Positions 15,605-22,897 of a stretch of 64,000 nt of DNA are shown here, piece after piece. Location of the stretch: assembly GCF_003003265.1 (NCBI RefSeq), contig NZ_PVTL01000001.1:742876-806875 (forward strand), read 5' to 3'. This stretch comes from Glaciihabitans tibetensis (GTDB taxonomy: Bacteria; Actinomycetota; Actinomycetes; Actinomycetales; Microbacteriaceae). A model generated the notes under the pieces. That model was not told the origin of the DNA, did not search any database, and saw only the letters and a list, made by a program, of their open reading frames with translations. Position 1 is the stretch's first letter, and each line of letters begins with the position of its first letter. The translations under genes were made by a program, and so were the position numbers.

Positions 15605-16885
15605 TTAGGACAGGCCCTTCAGCAGGCGCGCGAAGCATTCGAGCGCCCGGTCGATGTCTGACTCGGTGGTGTGCAGCCCGAGCGAAAAACGCAGCAGCGG
15701 AGGAAGTCCGAGCTGTTCTTTGAGGTAGTGGTGCGCACAGAAGTAGCCGCTGCGCACCATGATGCCGCTTTTGGAGAGGAAGACCGCCAGCCGGTGCGAA
15801 TCCTGACCGTCAACGTAGAGGCTCACAACGGGGCTGGCGGCGGCGTTTACCATCGTCACCCCGGGGAGCTCGCGCAGACCCTCAAAGAGTCGCCGCGACA
15901 TCCGCTCGATGAAAAGGTCGGGAGTCAGGCCGTCGAGGCGCACCCGTTTCGCCCAGGTGATCGCGGCGTGCAGGGCGATGATCTCGCCCCACGCCTGCAG
16001 GCCGGGCTCGAGCAGGGCGCCGGGATCATCGGGAACCAGGTCGTAGGAGTCCTCCCGGACATCGCTGACCATTCCCCCGCCGAGGAAGGAGATGTCGAGC
16101 GAGCGAAGCAACACCGTGGTGGCCACAACGACGCCGAGGCTCGCCCCGTACATCTTGTGTGCCGAGAAGCAGACGGCGTCGGCTCCCGTGCCGCGAAGCA
16201 GAGCGGCGCTATGGGCTATCGCCTGCGCCGCGTCGACGATGACGATTCCCCCGCGGGCGTGCGCGTCGTCGACGAGGGCGGCCAGGTTCGTCAGCAGCCG
16301 GCCGTCGATGTTGGATGCTGCGCTGACCACGATCACCGCATTGTCGAGCTCATGCGGGGCGTAGACGAGCCCGCCGTCGGGAGCACGGTCGAGGACGATC
16401 CGCGGTACGCCGAGCCTGGTCGCCGCAGCGATGGTGGGGAGAAAGACTGAGTTGTGCTCGATATGGCTGGTTAACACCCGCTGGTAACGGCCAGTGGGCA
16501 GCTGGGTCAGCAGGAGGTTGAGGCCGTAGGTGGTGTTGAGGGTGAAGGACACGGCGTGGGTGCGCGAAGAGAGTCCCAGCAGGTCCAGGACCGCCCGACG
16601 GGTGTCTGCCACCTCGGCGTCCACGCGCCTGCCCCAGGCGTATTTCACCCGGCCCCCGCAGGCGTTGTACTGCGTGTAATACTCGGCCAACGCATCGATC
16701 ACGGGCTGGGGCCGAAGGCTCTGGCAGCCCGCGTCGAGGTAGATGTCGGTCTCGCCCAGGTAGGCGAAGTCCGTCAGTCGCGCGGTGCGGCCGCTGGTTT
16801 CTGGCGCATCAGGATCGAATGTTCTCGAGGGTTGGGAGGTTTGGGCGGGCCGGGCGCGCGTGATTCGGCGAAACATGGGACCCAC
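15605..16885 (-). CDS. Class V aminotransferase / cysteine-desulfurase-like PLP enzyme
   Basis: 426 residues from a GTG; an ATG 9 bp downstream (16876) is equally possible. The class V fold is complete: IYLDAGCQSLRP, the H-x-x-H-N-S substrate region, VDAAQAIAHS, PLP lysine K244 in SAHKMYG, and Cys383 in SGYFCAHH at the place of the SufS/CsdA sulfur-accepting Cys. Such enzymes remove sulfur from cysteine as an enzyme persulfide. No suf or isc genes are near. Instead it is coupled with a Cys-rich membrane thioredoxin-fold protein, suggesting a dedicated sulfur or thiol-transfer pair. The substrate is unknown. Confidence 0.82.
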   Translation of the reverse strand: MGPMFRRITRARPAQTSQPSRTFDPDAPETSGRTARLTDFAYLGETDIYLDAGCQSLRPQPVIDALAEYYTQYNACGGRVKYAWGRRVDAEVADTRRAVLDLLGLSSRTHAVSFTLNTTYGLNLLLTQLPTGRYQRVLTSHIEHNSVFLPTIAAATRLGVPRIVLDRAPDGGLVYAPHELDNAVIVVSAASNIDGRLLTNLAALVDDAHARGGIVIVDAAQAIAHSAALLRGTGADAVCFSAHKMYGASLGVVVATTVLLRSLDISFLGGGMVSDVREDSYDLVPDDPGALLEPGLQAWGEIIALHAAITWAKRVRLDGLTPDLFIERMSRRLFEGLRELPGVTMVNAAASPVVSLYVDGQDSHRLAVFLSKSGIMVRSGYFCAHHYLKEQLGLPPLLRFSLGLHTTESDIDRALECFARLLKGLS

Positions 16886-16999
16886 TCAGGTGACAGAACG
16901 GCGTGAGCGGAAGCTCATTCTCCACAATGCGCGCACGGTGCGATGTCAGCTAGGGCATTTGGTCACGCCTAAACGACACCGGTGCCGCGAGGCGCGAGC

Positions 17000-17079
17000 A
17001 GCAATCAGCGAGCAGAAATCAGCGAGTCACGAGCAACGAATCACGAGCAACGAATCACGAGCAACGAATCACGAGCAGC
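17000..17079. repeat. Non-coding 14-bp tandem repeat
   Basis: Four clear 14-bp units (gaatcacgagcaac) at 17024-17079, preceded by two degenerate ones (aatcagcgagcag type). They lie directly downstream of the stop of the gene at 17089. Confidence 0.9.
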
Positions 17080-17088
17080 GATCCGCCG

Positions 17089-17424
17089 CTACAGCACGCG
17101 CGAGCGCGCATGTTCGTAGGCCCTCTCCAGGTAGTGGGCGAATCGATGCGGATCGGCGGTGCTGAAGGGAATGAGTATCCACGACGGAGGCGCATGGGTT
17201 TCACTGCTGCGGAAGGCCGAGCCATGTCCTGTGGTGACGGCGGATGCTGCGGTGTCTGCACCGAGTTTGACCACGAGTGACTCGTCGCGACGAAAAGCAA
17301 AAATGCTGCCCTCGAACGCGAGTGCCGGGCCGTCGAGGGAGCGCACCAGTTCCACGCCCTCGTGCGCGAGATATCGCCCCTCGAGCGACGAGTAGTAGAC
17401 GCTTGGCTCTTCATGATTCGTCAT
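17089..17424 (-). CDS. Small TfoX-N-like protein
   Basis: 111 residues. The pattern of an early beta strand (ALAFEGSIFAFRRDESLVVKL), a turn with GHGSAF, then SWILIPF and a final helix with HFAHYLERAYEHA-like spacing resembles the TfoX N-terminal domain found in many small actinobacterial proteins of unknown role. GGAGG lies 9 nt before the ATG. It is divergent from the permuted amine oxidase gene. The family assignment is by eye and only moderate. Confidence 0.6.
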   Translation of the reverse strand: MTNHEEPSVYYSSLEGRYLAHEGVELVRSLDGPALAFEGSIFAFRRDESLVVKLGADTAASAVTTGHGSAFRSSETHAPPSWILIPFSTADPHRFAHYLERAYEHARSRVL

Positions 17425-17734
17425 TGATCACGACCTCCGTGGGGCGATCGTAACAGCGCGGGCGGCGCCGCCACAGAGCCAGGTAGCACGGGACGCACAA
17501 CGCCGCCGTCTCCAGGGGGTAAAGACGGCGGCGCTGTGCGGGTCGGCTTGCGGCGAATCAATCCGCACGATCCGAGAGGCCCCTCCGCTACTGCGGGACG
17601 CTTCTGCGGGGCGACCTGAGTTCACTCTGACAGCCGAAACTATGAGACAGCTCGGCGCAACATGCGCGTCCGCTTGGAGTTGTCCGCGCATCGAACTGTC
17701 TGGCGCGGAGTAATCCCGGTACAGTGGCGCTGAG
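17425..17734. other. 310-bp divergent intergenic region with long hairpin
   Basis: No gene found. The region carries the leader of the TfoX-like gene on one side and a TACAGT -10 (17720-17725) on the other, 9 nt before the amine oxidase ATG. The main feature is the long inverted repeat at 17495-17539, listed separately; a second GC palindrome, ggcggcgccgcc, lies at 17461-17472. Confidence 0.6.
17495..17539. other. Long inverted repeat (hairpin) upstream of amine oxidase
   Basis: CGCCGCCGTCT (17501-17511) pairs perfectly with AGACGGCGGCG (17523-17533) around an 11-nt loop, and GCACA/TGTGC extend the stem past one mismatch. It lies between two divergent promoters with no T tract, so an ordinary terminator is unlikely. 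An operator, attenuator-like leader or RNA element is possible. Confidence 0.65.
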
Positions 17735-19240
17735 ATGTCGTTCACCCGTCGAAGTTTCCTGCTCGGTGCCGGTTCCGGCCTGTCGCTCCTTGTGCTGACC
17801 GCGTGCACCGACGGCACCCCGACGCCGCGACCCACCACCACCGGCAGCGCGAACCCCTCGCCGTCTCCCGTTCCCCGGCCTGCGGCGCTGGAACGCAGTG
17901 CGTGGTCGGCGGATCCGTTCGCCCGCGGCACCCACAGCTTTGTGCCAGCGGGCGGAAGCCCGGCCAGTAGGCTCGCGCTCGCCGCACCGGTTCTCGATCG
18001 CGTGTTTTTCGCGGGCGAGGCTACCTCCGCGGATCGCCCGGCGACCGTCCTCGGCGCACAACGCTCCGGCGCTCGTGCCGCTGGCGAAGTTTCTGCTGCG
18101 GCCGAACTCGGGGAGCGGGTCGCCGTGATCGGTGCCGGTGTCGCCGGCGCGGAGACAGCGCGGCTACTGAACCTTTATGGTTTCGACGTCGTGATGCTTG
18201 AGGCGCAAGACCGGGTAGGCGGGCGCATCCACACGATCGCGTCAGACGACTGGCCGGTGCCGCCGCAACTCGGCGCTTGGACCTTCACAGAACCCGCCGA
18301 CGCCGAGATCCTGGCCCACCTGGAGCGGCTCGACGTGCAGACGGCCCCCGTCGGCACAGCCGAGTATCGTTCCGCCGCGTCTGTGCCGGCCGGCGACGCC
18401 ACGGTGCCCGATAACTCCCCCGACGTGGTGACCGAAAACACGGTGGGTGCGACCGCGGTCGCCACTGCGCTCGACTGGGCGTCCCGGCAGACCGCGGACC
18501 CGTCACTGCAACGCGCGCTGGACGATTCGGGTGCAACCGACACCGCCGCGGGTCAGAGCCTCGGCGATCTCGACGGCACCCAGCTGCTCGGCCAACAGCT
18601 CGCCGTAATCGCCGCGACCTCTGGCGCCGCCGCCTCCGACCTGTCCAGCTGGTACGGAGTACGCGCGCCTTCCGCCGAATCTGCGGACTCCGCCGACTCC
18701 GCCGACCCTGCTGAATCCCCCGCCTCCTCTGACGGCCAGGTCGCCGTCGTGGGCGATCTGGCACAGCTTGTGGAGACCGCGTTGGAATCGGTGGAGACGT
18801 TCCTGTCGACCCCGATCGTCGGAATCGCCTACAGCGACGACGGAGTGAGTCTGCGGCTCGGCACGGGCGAATCGCTCAGCGTCGACAGGGTGGTGGTCAC
18901 CGTTCCCCTCGGCGTGCTGCAGAACGACGTCATCGAGTTCGACCCGCTGCTGCCGTTCACGCACCGCGGTGCGATCGCCGACCTCGGCTTTGGCACCGTC
19001 AACAGCGTGTGGCTTCGTTTTGATGAACCGTTCTGGACCACGGAGGCCGCCGTCTGGAATGTCGTCGGCACCGACACCGAGATCAGCACCTGGTACAACC
19101 TGCAGGCCATCACCGGCGAACCGGTGCTCGTCGGCGTCGTGGGGGGCGCTGCTGCCGTGCGCCTCGAGGGACTGAACGACGATGAGCTGGTGGATGCCGC
19201 GCTGGCTAGTCTCGCCCCGTTCGCGGCAACGGCTCCCTAG
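17735..19240 (+). CDS. Circularly permuted flavin amine oxidase, Tat-type lipoprotein
   Basis: 501 residues. The N-terminus has a Tat-like TRRSFLL and a lipobox LTAC (Cys24). Next comes a block that normally ends amine oxidases: W57-SADPFARGTHSF, then FAGEATS (92-98) and GAQRSGARAA. Only after this does the Rossmann FAD motif appear: GAGVAG (133-138), E156, RVGGR (160-164). The protein ends after the substrate-domain strands (FDEPFW... ASLAPFAATAP), exactly where the usual C-terminal FAD block would begin. The order is therefore permuted relative to canonical monoamine oxidases. Expected location is outside the membrane, lipid anchored, exported folded with FAD. The substrate is unknown. It overlaps the convergent Pr6Pr gene by 35 bp. 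Confidence 0.85.
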   Translation: MSFTRRSFLLGAGSGLSLLVLTACTDGTPTPRPTTTGSANPSPSPVPRPAALERSAWSADPFARGTHSFVPAGGSPASRLALAAPVLDRVFFAGEATSADRPATVLGAQRSGARAAGEVSAAAELGERVAVIGAGVAGAETARLLNLYGFDVVMLEAQDRVGGRIHTIASDDWPVPPQLGAWTFTEPADAEILAHLERLDVQTAPVGTAEYRSAASVPAGDATVPDNSPDVVTENTVGATAVATALDWASRQTADPSLQRALDDSGATDTAAGQSLGDLDGTQLLGQQLAVIAATSGAAASDLSSWYGVRAPSAESADSADSADPAESPASSDGQVAVVGDLAQLVETALESVETFLSTPIVGIAYSDDGVSLRLGTGESLSVDRVVVTVPLGVLQNDVIEFDPLLPFTHRGAIADLGFGTVNSVWLRFDEPFWTTEAAVWNVVGTDTEISTWYNLQAITGEPVLVGVVGGAAAVRLEGLNDDELVDAALASLAPFAATAP

Positions 19241-19892
19241 CAACCAGCGACAGAAACCGGCGCTGCTGCGTCAAGGGTGGCGCCCGCGTTATGCCCACGA
19301 TCCCGGCCGCCACGCTCGCGAACAACACCAGGGCGAACCCGCAGAAGAACGAGAACTCGCCAACCCCGCTCACCTGTGCCGGATCGAGGAAAAAGTAGGG
19401 GTACCAGCCCACGAAGTTGCCCCGCACGAGAGTCACAACTCCCCACAGAATGGGGTACGCCACCACCATGGGGAGTGCTCTCCAGTTGGCGCGCCCACGC
19501 CCGGGGGCCGTGGACCAGTCAATCAGTGCAACACCCGGCAGCACAAAATGCAGGAAGACATCCGACCAGGGCACGTCAACGCGCACGCCGCGCGCACCTC
19601 CCTGCTGGATCAGAATGGCGAATACGATGCCCGCGGTCACCGTCCAGCTGAGCACCACCGCGCGCATCGTGGTGAGCCAGCGCGGATCCTCGCCGGAGGA
19701 GAGGTTCCGCACGCCACTGAGAATGGCCAGCACAACGAAGGCGATATTGCTCTGAATGGTGAGGTACGCGAAGAAGTTCGGCGCGTTGAAGGTCGCGGTT
19801 CCGAGTCCCCAGTAAAACCGTGCCACCAGCGCAATGATGCAGACCAGCGCGGCCAGCAATCGAGCCAGACCGAAGGCCGTGCGAACCCTCAC
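19206..19892 (-). CDS. Pr6Pr family membrane protein
   Basis: 228 residues with six hydrophobic helices and the family motifs YWGLGTATFNAPNFFAYLTIQSN, HFVLPGVALIDW, WYPYFFLDP. Members are actinobacterial membrane proteins of unknown function, distantly like FAR-17a/AIG1. The open frame runs upstream past 19892, but the GTG at 19892 is preceded by GGAGG and begins a normal basic N-terminus; upstream codons only translate the 15-bp repeat array at 19985-20044. It overlaps the convergent amine oxidase by 35 bp. Confidence 0.8.
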   Translation of the reverse strand: MRVRTAFGLARLLAALVCIIALVARFYWGLGTATFNAPNFFAYLTIQSNIAFVVLAILSGVRNLSSGEDPRWLTTMRAVVLSWTVTAGIVFAILIQQGGARGVRVDVPWSDVFLHFVLPGVALIDWSTAPGRGRANWRALPMVVAYPILWGVVTLVRGNFVGWYPYFFLDPAQVSGVGEFSFFCGFALVLFASVAAGIVGITRAPPLTQQRRFLSLVAREPLPRTGRD

Positions 19893-19984
19893 GCTGCACA
19901 CCACCTCCGGAACGACGGTCAATCCAATTCGGGCAATTCGGACTACGCCGCACCAAGAGTCTACGAATCGTTCATTGCAGTGGG

Positions 19985-20044
19985 GTGGAGACCGCTCGGG
20001 TGGAGACCCTTCGCGTGGAGACCGCTCGGGTGGAGACCGCTCGG
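19985..20044. repeat. Non-coding 15-bp tandem repeat (4 units) in ptrB promoter
   Basis: Four 15-bp units gtggagaccgctcgg, three identical and one with four changes, ending 2 bp before the ptrB -10 (20046-20051). The -35 region therefore lies inside the array. Confidence 0.92.
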
Positions 20045-20045
20045 C

Positions 20046-20051
20046 TAGCCT
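20046..20051 (+). promoter_or_regulatory. -10 element TAGCCT for ptrB
   Basis: TAGCCT is followed by 6 nt and the ATG at 20058; no Shine-Dalgarno sequence fits between them. Confidence 0.5.
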
Positions 20052-20057
20052 GAAGCC

Positions 20058-22223
20058 ATGGCACTGAATCCACCCTCCGCGCCCCGGCAGCCGCAGCAGC
20101 GTGAGCACCATGGCGACATGTTCGTTGACAACTACGAGTGGATGCGCCAGAAGGACGACCCCGCGCTGCTCGACTATCTCGCGTCAGAGAATGCCTACAC
20201 CGATGAGCAGACCGAGCCGCAGGCAGCGCTCCGCACAGCACTGTTCGAGGAGATCAAGGGCCACACGCAGGAGACCGACCTGAGCGTTCCCGTGCGCGAG
20301 GGCCAGTGGTGGTACTACTCCCGCACCGTCGAGGGCCAGCAGTATGCCATCCACTGCCGCGCGCCGATCGCCGGGCCGGATGACTGGACACCCCCGGTCG
20401 TCGTTGCGACGGGCACGGTCGCGGGCGAGCAGGTGATCCTGGACGACAACCTGGAGGCCGCTGAGCACGAGTTCTACTCGCTGGGCAGTTTTGATGTCAG
20501 CGCGGATGGGTCCACCATGCTGTTCGCGACGGACACCGTGGGAGACGAACGCTACACGGTGCGCCTGCGCGACCTCGCCACCGGCGACAGCTTCGACGAT
20601 CTGATCCCGAACACCTCGTCCGGCGCCCTCTTCGACCCCTCCGGCCAATACGTCTTTTACACAACGGTGGATGACTCGTGGCGGCCTGACACCGTGTGGC
20701 GCCACCGCGTGGGCACACCAGCGTCGGACGACATCGCGATCCACCACGAACCGGACGAGAGCTTCTGGGTGGGCATCGGCCTCACCCGCAGCCGCCGCTA
20801 CCTCGTCATCGAGGCAGGCTCCAGCATTACCAGCGAGGCGCGAATCCTGGACAGCGCCGACCCCGAGGGTGAGTTCCGCATCGTCCGGCCGCGCAAGGAA
20901 GGTGTCGAGTACTCGGTCGAACACGCCGTGATCGCGGGCGAGGACCGCCTCCTCCTCGTACACAACGACCACGCCGAGGACTTCATGGTGGTGGACGTGC
21001 CTGCCGCCGATCCGCAGGCGCCCGGGCGCGTACTCGTCGCCCACACCCCGGGAAACCGCGTCGAGAGCGTCGACGCTTTCGCCACCCACCTGGTGCTCGA
21101 GTACCGGCGCGACGCGCTACCTCGCGTTGCGGTCGCGCTGCTTCCTGCGGCAGCGGAGGCGGAAGCGCCAGAGGCGGAAGCGCCAAAGACAACGGAACCC
21201 GCAACACCAGCACCCGAATTCTCCGAGCTCGCGTTCGACGAGGTGCTGTTTTCCGCGGGCGCCTCCGGCAATCCCGAGTGGACCCAGCCCACACTGCGGC
21301 TGCGATACTCGAGCTTTGTGACTCCATCTACCGTCATCGATTACGACGTGGTTTCGGGCGAGCGGCGGGTTCTCAAGCAGCAGCCGGTGCTCGAGTACGA
21401 GGCATCCCGCTATACCCAAGAACGCCAGTGGGCCGTCGCCGACGACGGCACCCGGGTTCCCATCTCGCTCGTCTACCGCTCGGACCTCCGCGTTGACGGG
21501 GCCGCGGCGCCGACGCTGCTGTACGGATACGGATCCTACGAAGCGAGCATCGACCCGAGCTTCTCGGTCGCGCGCGTCAGCCTCCTCGACCGTGGCGTGG
21601 TCTTTGCCGTCGCTCACGTGCGCGGGGGCGGGGAGCTCGGACGCCGCTGGTACGAAGACGGCAAGGAGCTTGCGAAGACCAACACCTTCACCGATTTCGT
21701 CGCCTGCGCACGCCACCTGACCGACAGCGGGTTCACCAGCGCGGATCGTCTCGTCGCCGAGGGCGGCAGCGCCGGCGGGCTGCTGATGGGTGCCGTCGCG
21801 AACATGGCTCCCGATGCCTTCGCCGGGATCCTCGCCGTGGTTCCCTTCGTCGATCCGCTTACCTCGATCCTCGATCCCTCGCTTCCGCTCACGGTCATCG
21901 AGTGGGACGAATGGGGTGACCCGCTCCACAACGCGGACGTCTACGCGCTGATGAAGTCCTACTCCCCCTATGAGAATGTGCGGGATGTCGGGTACCCGCC
22001 GATCCTCGCCGTGACGAGCCTCAACGACACCCGTGTGCTCTACGTGGAACCCGCCAAGTGGGTTGCGCGCCTGCGCGAAGTCGGGGCTCCGGTGCTGCTG
22101 CGCACCGAAATGAGTGCGGGACACGGCGGGGTGAGCGGCCGGTACGAGGCGTGGCACAAAAAGGCGTTCGAGTATGCGTGGGTACTCCAGCAGCTGGGGC
22201 GGCCTGAGGCCGACGGAGCGTAG
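20058..22223 (+). CDS. ptrB: Oligopeptidase B / prolyl oligopeptidase family S9A serine peptidase
   Basis: 721 residues, normal for protease II. An N-terminal beta-propeller (about 20-420) gates the C-terminal alpha/beta-hydrolase domain. The triad is visible: Ser571 in GGSAGG, Asp657 in LNDTRV and His689 in SAGHGG; the oxyanion region GYGSYEASIDP is also present. It cleaves short peptides, usually after basic residues, in the cytoplasm. An Ala/Glu/Pro/Thr-rich insertion (about residues 365-390) sits in the propeller, partly encoded by a duplicated 15-bp unit. Transcription probably starts at the ATG. Confidence 0.93.
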   Translation: MALNPPSAPRQPQQREHHGDMFVDNYEWMRQKDDPALLDYLASENAYTDEQTEPQAALRTALFEEIKGHTQETDLSVPVREGQWWYYSRTVEGQQYAIHCRAPIAGPDDWTPPVVVATGTVAGEQVILDDNLEAAEHEFYSLGSFDVSADGSTMLFATDTVGDERYTVRLRDLATGDSFDDLIPNTSSGALFDPSGQYVFYTTVDDSWRPDTVWRHRVGTPASDDIAIHHEPDESFWVGIGLTRSRRYLVIEAGSSITSEARILDSADPEGEFRIVRPRKEGVEYSVEHAVIAGEDRLLLVHNDHAEDFMVVDVPAADPQAPGRVLVAHTPGNRVESVDAFATHLVLEYRRDALPRVAVALLPAAAEAEAPEAEAPKTTEPATPAPEFSELAFDEVLFSAGASGNPEWTQPTLRLRYSSFVTPSTVIDYDVVSGERRVLKQQPVLEYEASRYTQERQWAVADDGTRVPISLVYRSDLRVDGAAAPTLLYGYGSYEASIDPSFSVARVSLLDRGVVFAVAHVRGGGELGRRWYEDGKELAKTNTFTDFVACARHLTDSGFTSADRLVAEGGSAGGLLMGAVANMAPDAFAGILAVVPFVDPLTSILDPSLPLTVIEWDEWGDPLHNADVYALMKSYSPYENVRDVGYPPILAVTSLNDTRVLYVEPAKWVARLREVGAPVLLRTEMSAGHGGVSGRYEAWHKKAFEYAWVLQQLGRPEADGA
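21156..21185. repeat. 15-bp perfect direct duplication inside ptrB
   Basis: gaggcggaagcgcca occurs twice in tandem, encoding part of the EAEAPEAEAP insertion in the propeller domain. Confidence 0.9.
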
Positions 22224-22314
22224 GGCCCGGGTAGGGGGGTGTCCAGCCCTTGTCGTGCTCGCGGCTCGGTCGTTGGCTAGAGCAAACGCGCCAGCGAATC
22301 AGAAGGAGCCCCCC

Positions 22315-22683
22315 GTGAGCGATTCACCCCTCTCCGCGAGTTTTGACGAGACCGGCGCCGGCCGTGCCCGCGAGGGCGTGGCCGAGGCGAACGCAGACCT
22401 GGACGTGTTCGAGCAGGACCTGGATGAGACCGACGAGCTGGCTGACGAAGAGCTCGACGACGACGACGAGTTGGATGACGATGAACTCGATGACGACGAA
22501 CTGGATGACGACGAACTGGATGACGACGAGCTCGACGAGATCCTGAACCTGCCGGAGGACGTCCCCGACCTCGATTACGTGCCGGCCTTTGACGACGAGT
22601 TGGCTGACGACGACGACGACTTCAGCGATCTGGAAGACGAGTCGGACGATGATCTCGGCGATGAGGACCCCCTCGCTCGCTGA
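22315..22683 (+). CDS. Highly acidic DDDEL-repeat protein
   Basis: 122 residues from a GTG with AAGGAG upstream. The chain is dominated by Asp/Glu with DDDEL repeated about five times in the middle (about residues 47-72) and no hydrophobic core or membrane segment; it should be extended and very acidic. No family recognised. The repeats come from a 15-bp tandem array. It follows ptrB on the same strand by 91 bp. Possible roles such as cation binding or nucleoid/ribosome interaction are speculation. Confidence 0.7.
   Translation: MSDSPLSASFDETGAGRAREGVAEANADLDVFEQDLDETDELADEELDDDDELDDDELDDDELDDDELDDDELDEILNLPEDVPDLDYVPAFDDELADDDDDFSDLEDESDDDLGDEDPLAR
22456..22530. repeat. 15-bp tandem repeat (5 units) encoding DDDEL
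   Basis: Units ctggatgacgacgaa and close variants in register with the reading frame. Confidence 0.9.
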
Positions 22684-22685
22684 TA

Positions 22686-22785
22686 CGGTCTCGCTTACGC
22701 GTTCTCGCTTACGCGTTCCCCTGACTCGTTCCCCTGGCGCGGTCTCCCTGACGCGTTTCCCTGATTAGTTCTCGCGTTCACTGTG
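22686..22785. repeat. Non-coding degenerate 13-14-bp tandem repeat
   Basis: Directly after the acidic-protein stop, units such as cgcttacgcgttct, cctgacgcgtttc and cctgactcgttcc repeat about seven times with 13-14-bp spacing. No reading frame is supported. Confidence 0.7.
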
Positions 22786-22809
22786 GCGGCGACTCATGTA
22801 AACCCCTTG

Positions 22810-22839
22810 CGCAATACGCGTCCACCCGGTCGTATTGCG
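22810..22839. promoter_or_regulatory. Inverted-repeat operator candidate upstream of hutH
   Basis: CGCAATACG (22810-22818) and CGTATTGCG (22831-22839) are perfect 9-bp arms with centres 21 bp apart, two helical turns. The site lies about 60-90 bp before the preferred hutH start. The binding protein is unknown. Confidence 0.6.
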
Positions 22840-22897
22840 GGAGTACATTTCCCTGAAGCGTCTCCCTAGGACGCACCCCGAGTCAGTGAGTGCCAAC

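Noticed and set aside
17024..17079. Possible mini CRISPR array
   Set aside because: Units of 14 bp are directly adjacent without spacers and no cas genes are in the window; it is a simple tandem repeat.
17495..17539. Rho-independent terminator
   Set aside because: It lies between divergent gene starts and has no T tract on either strand.
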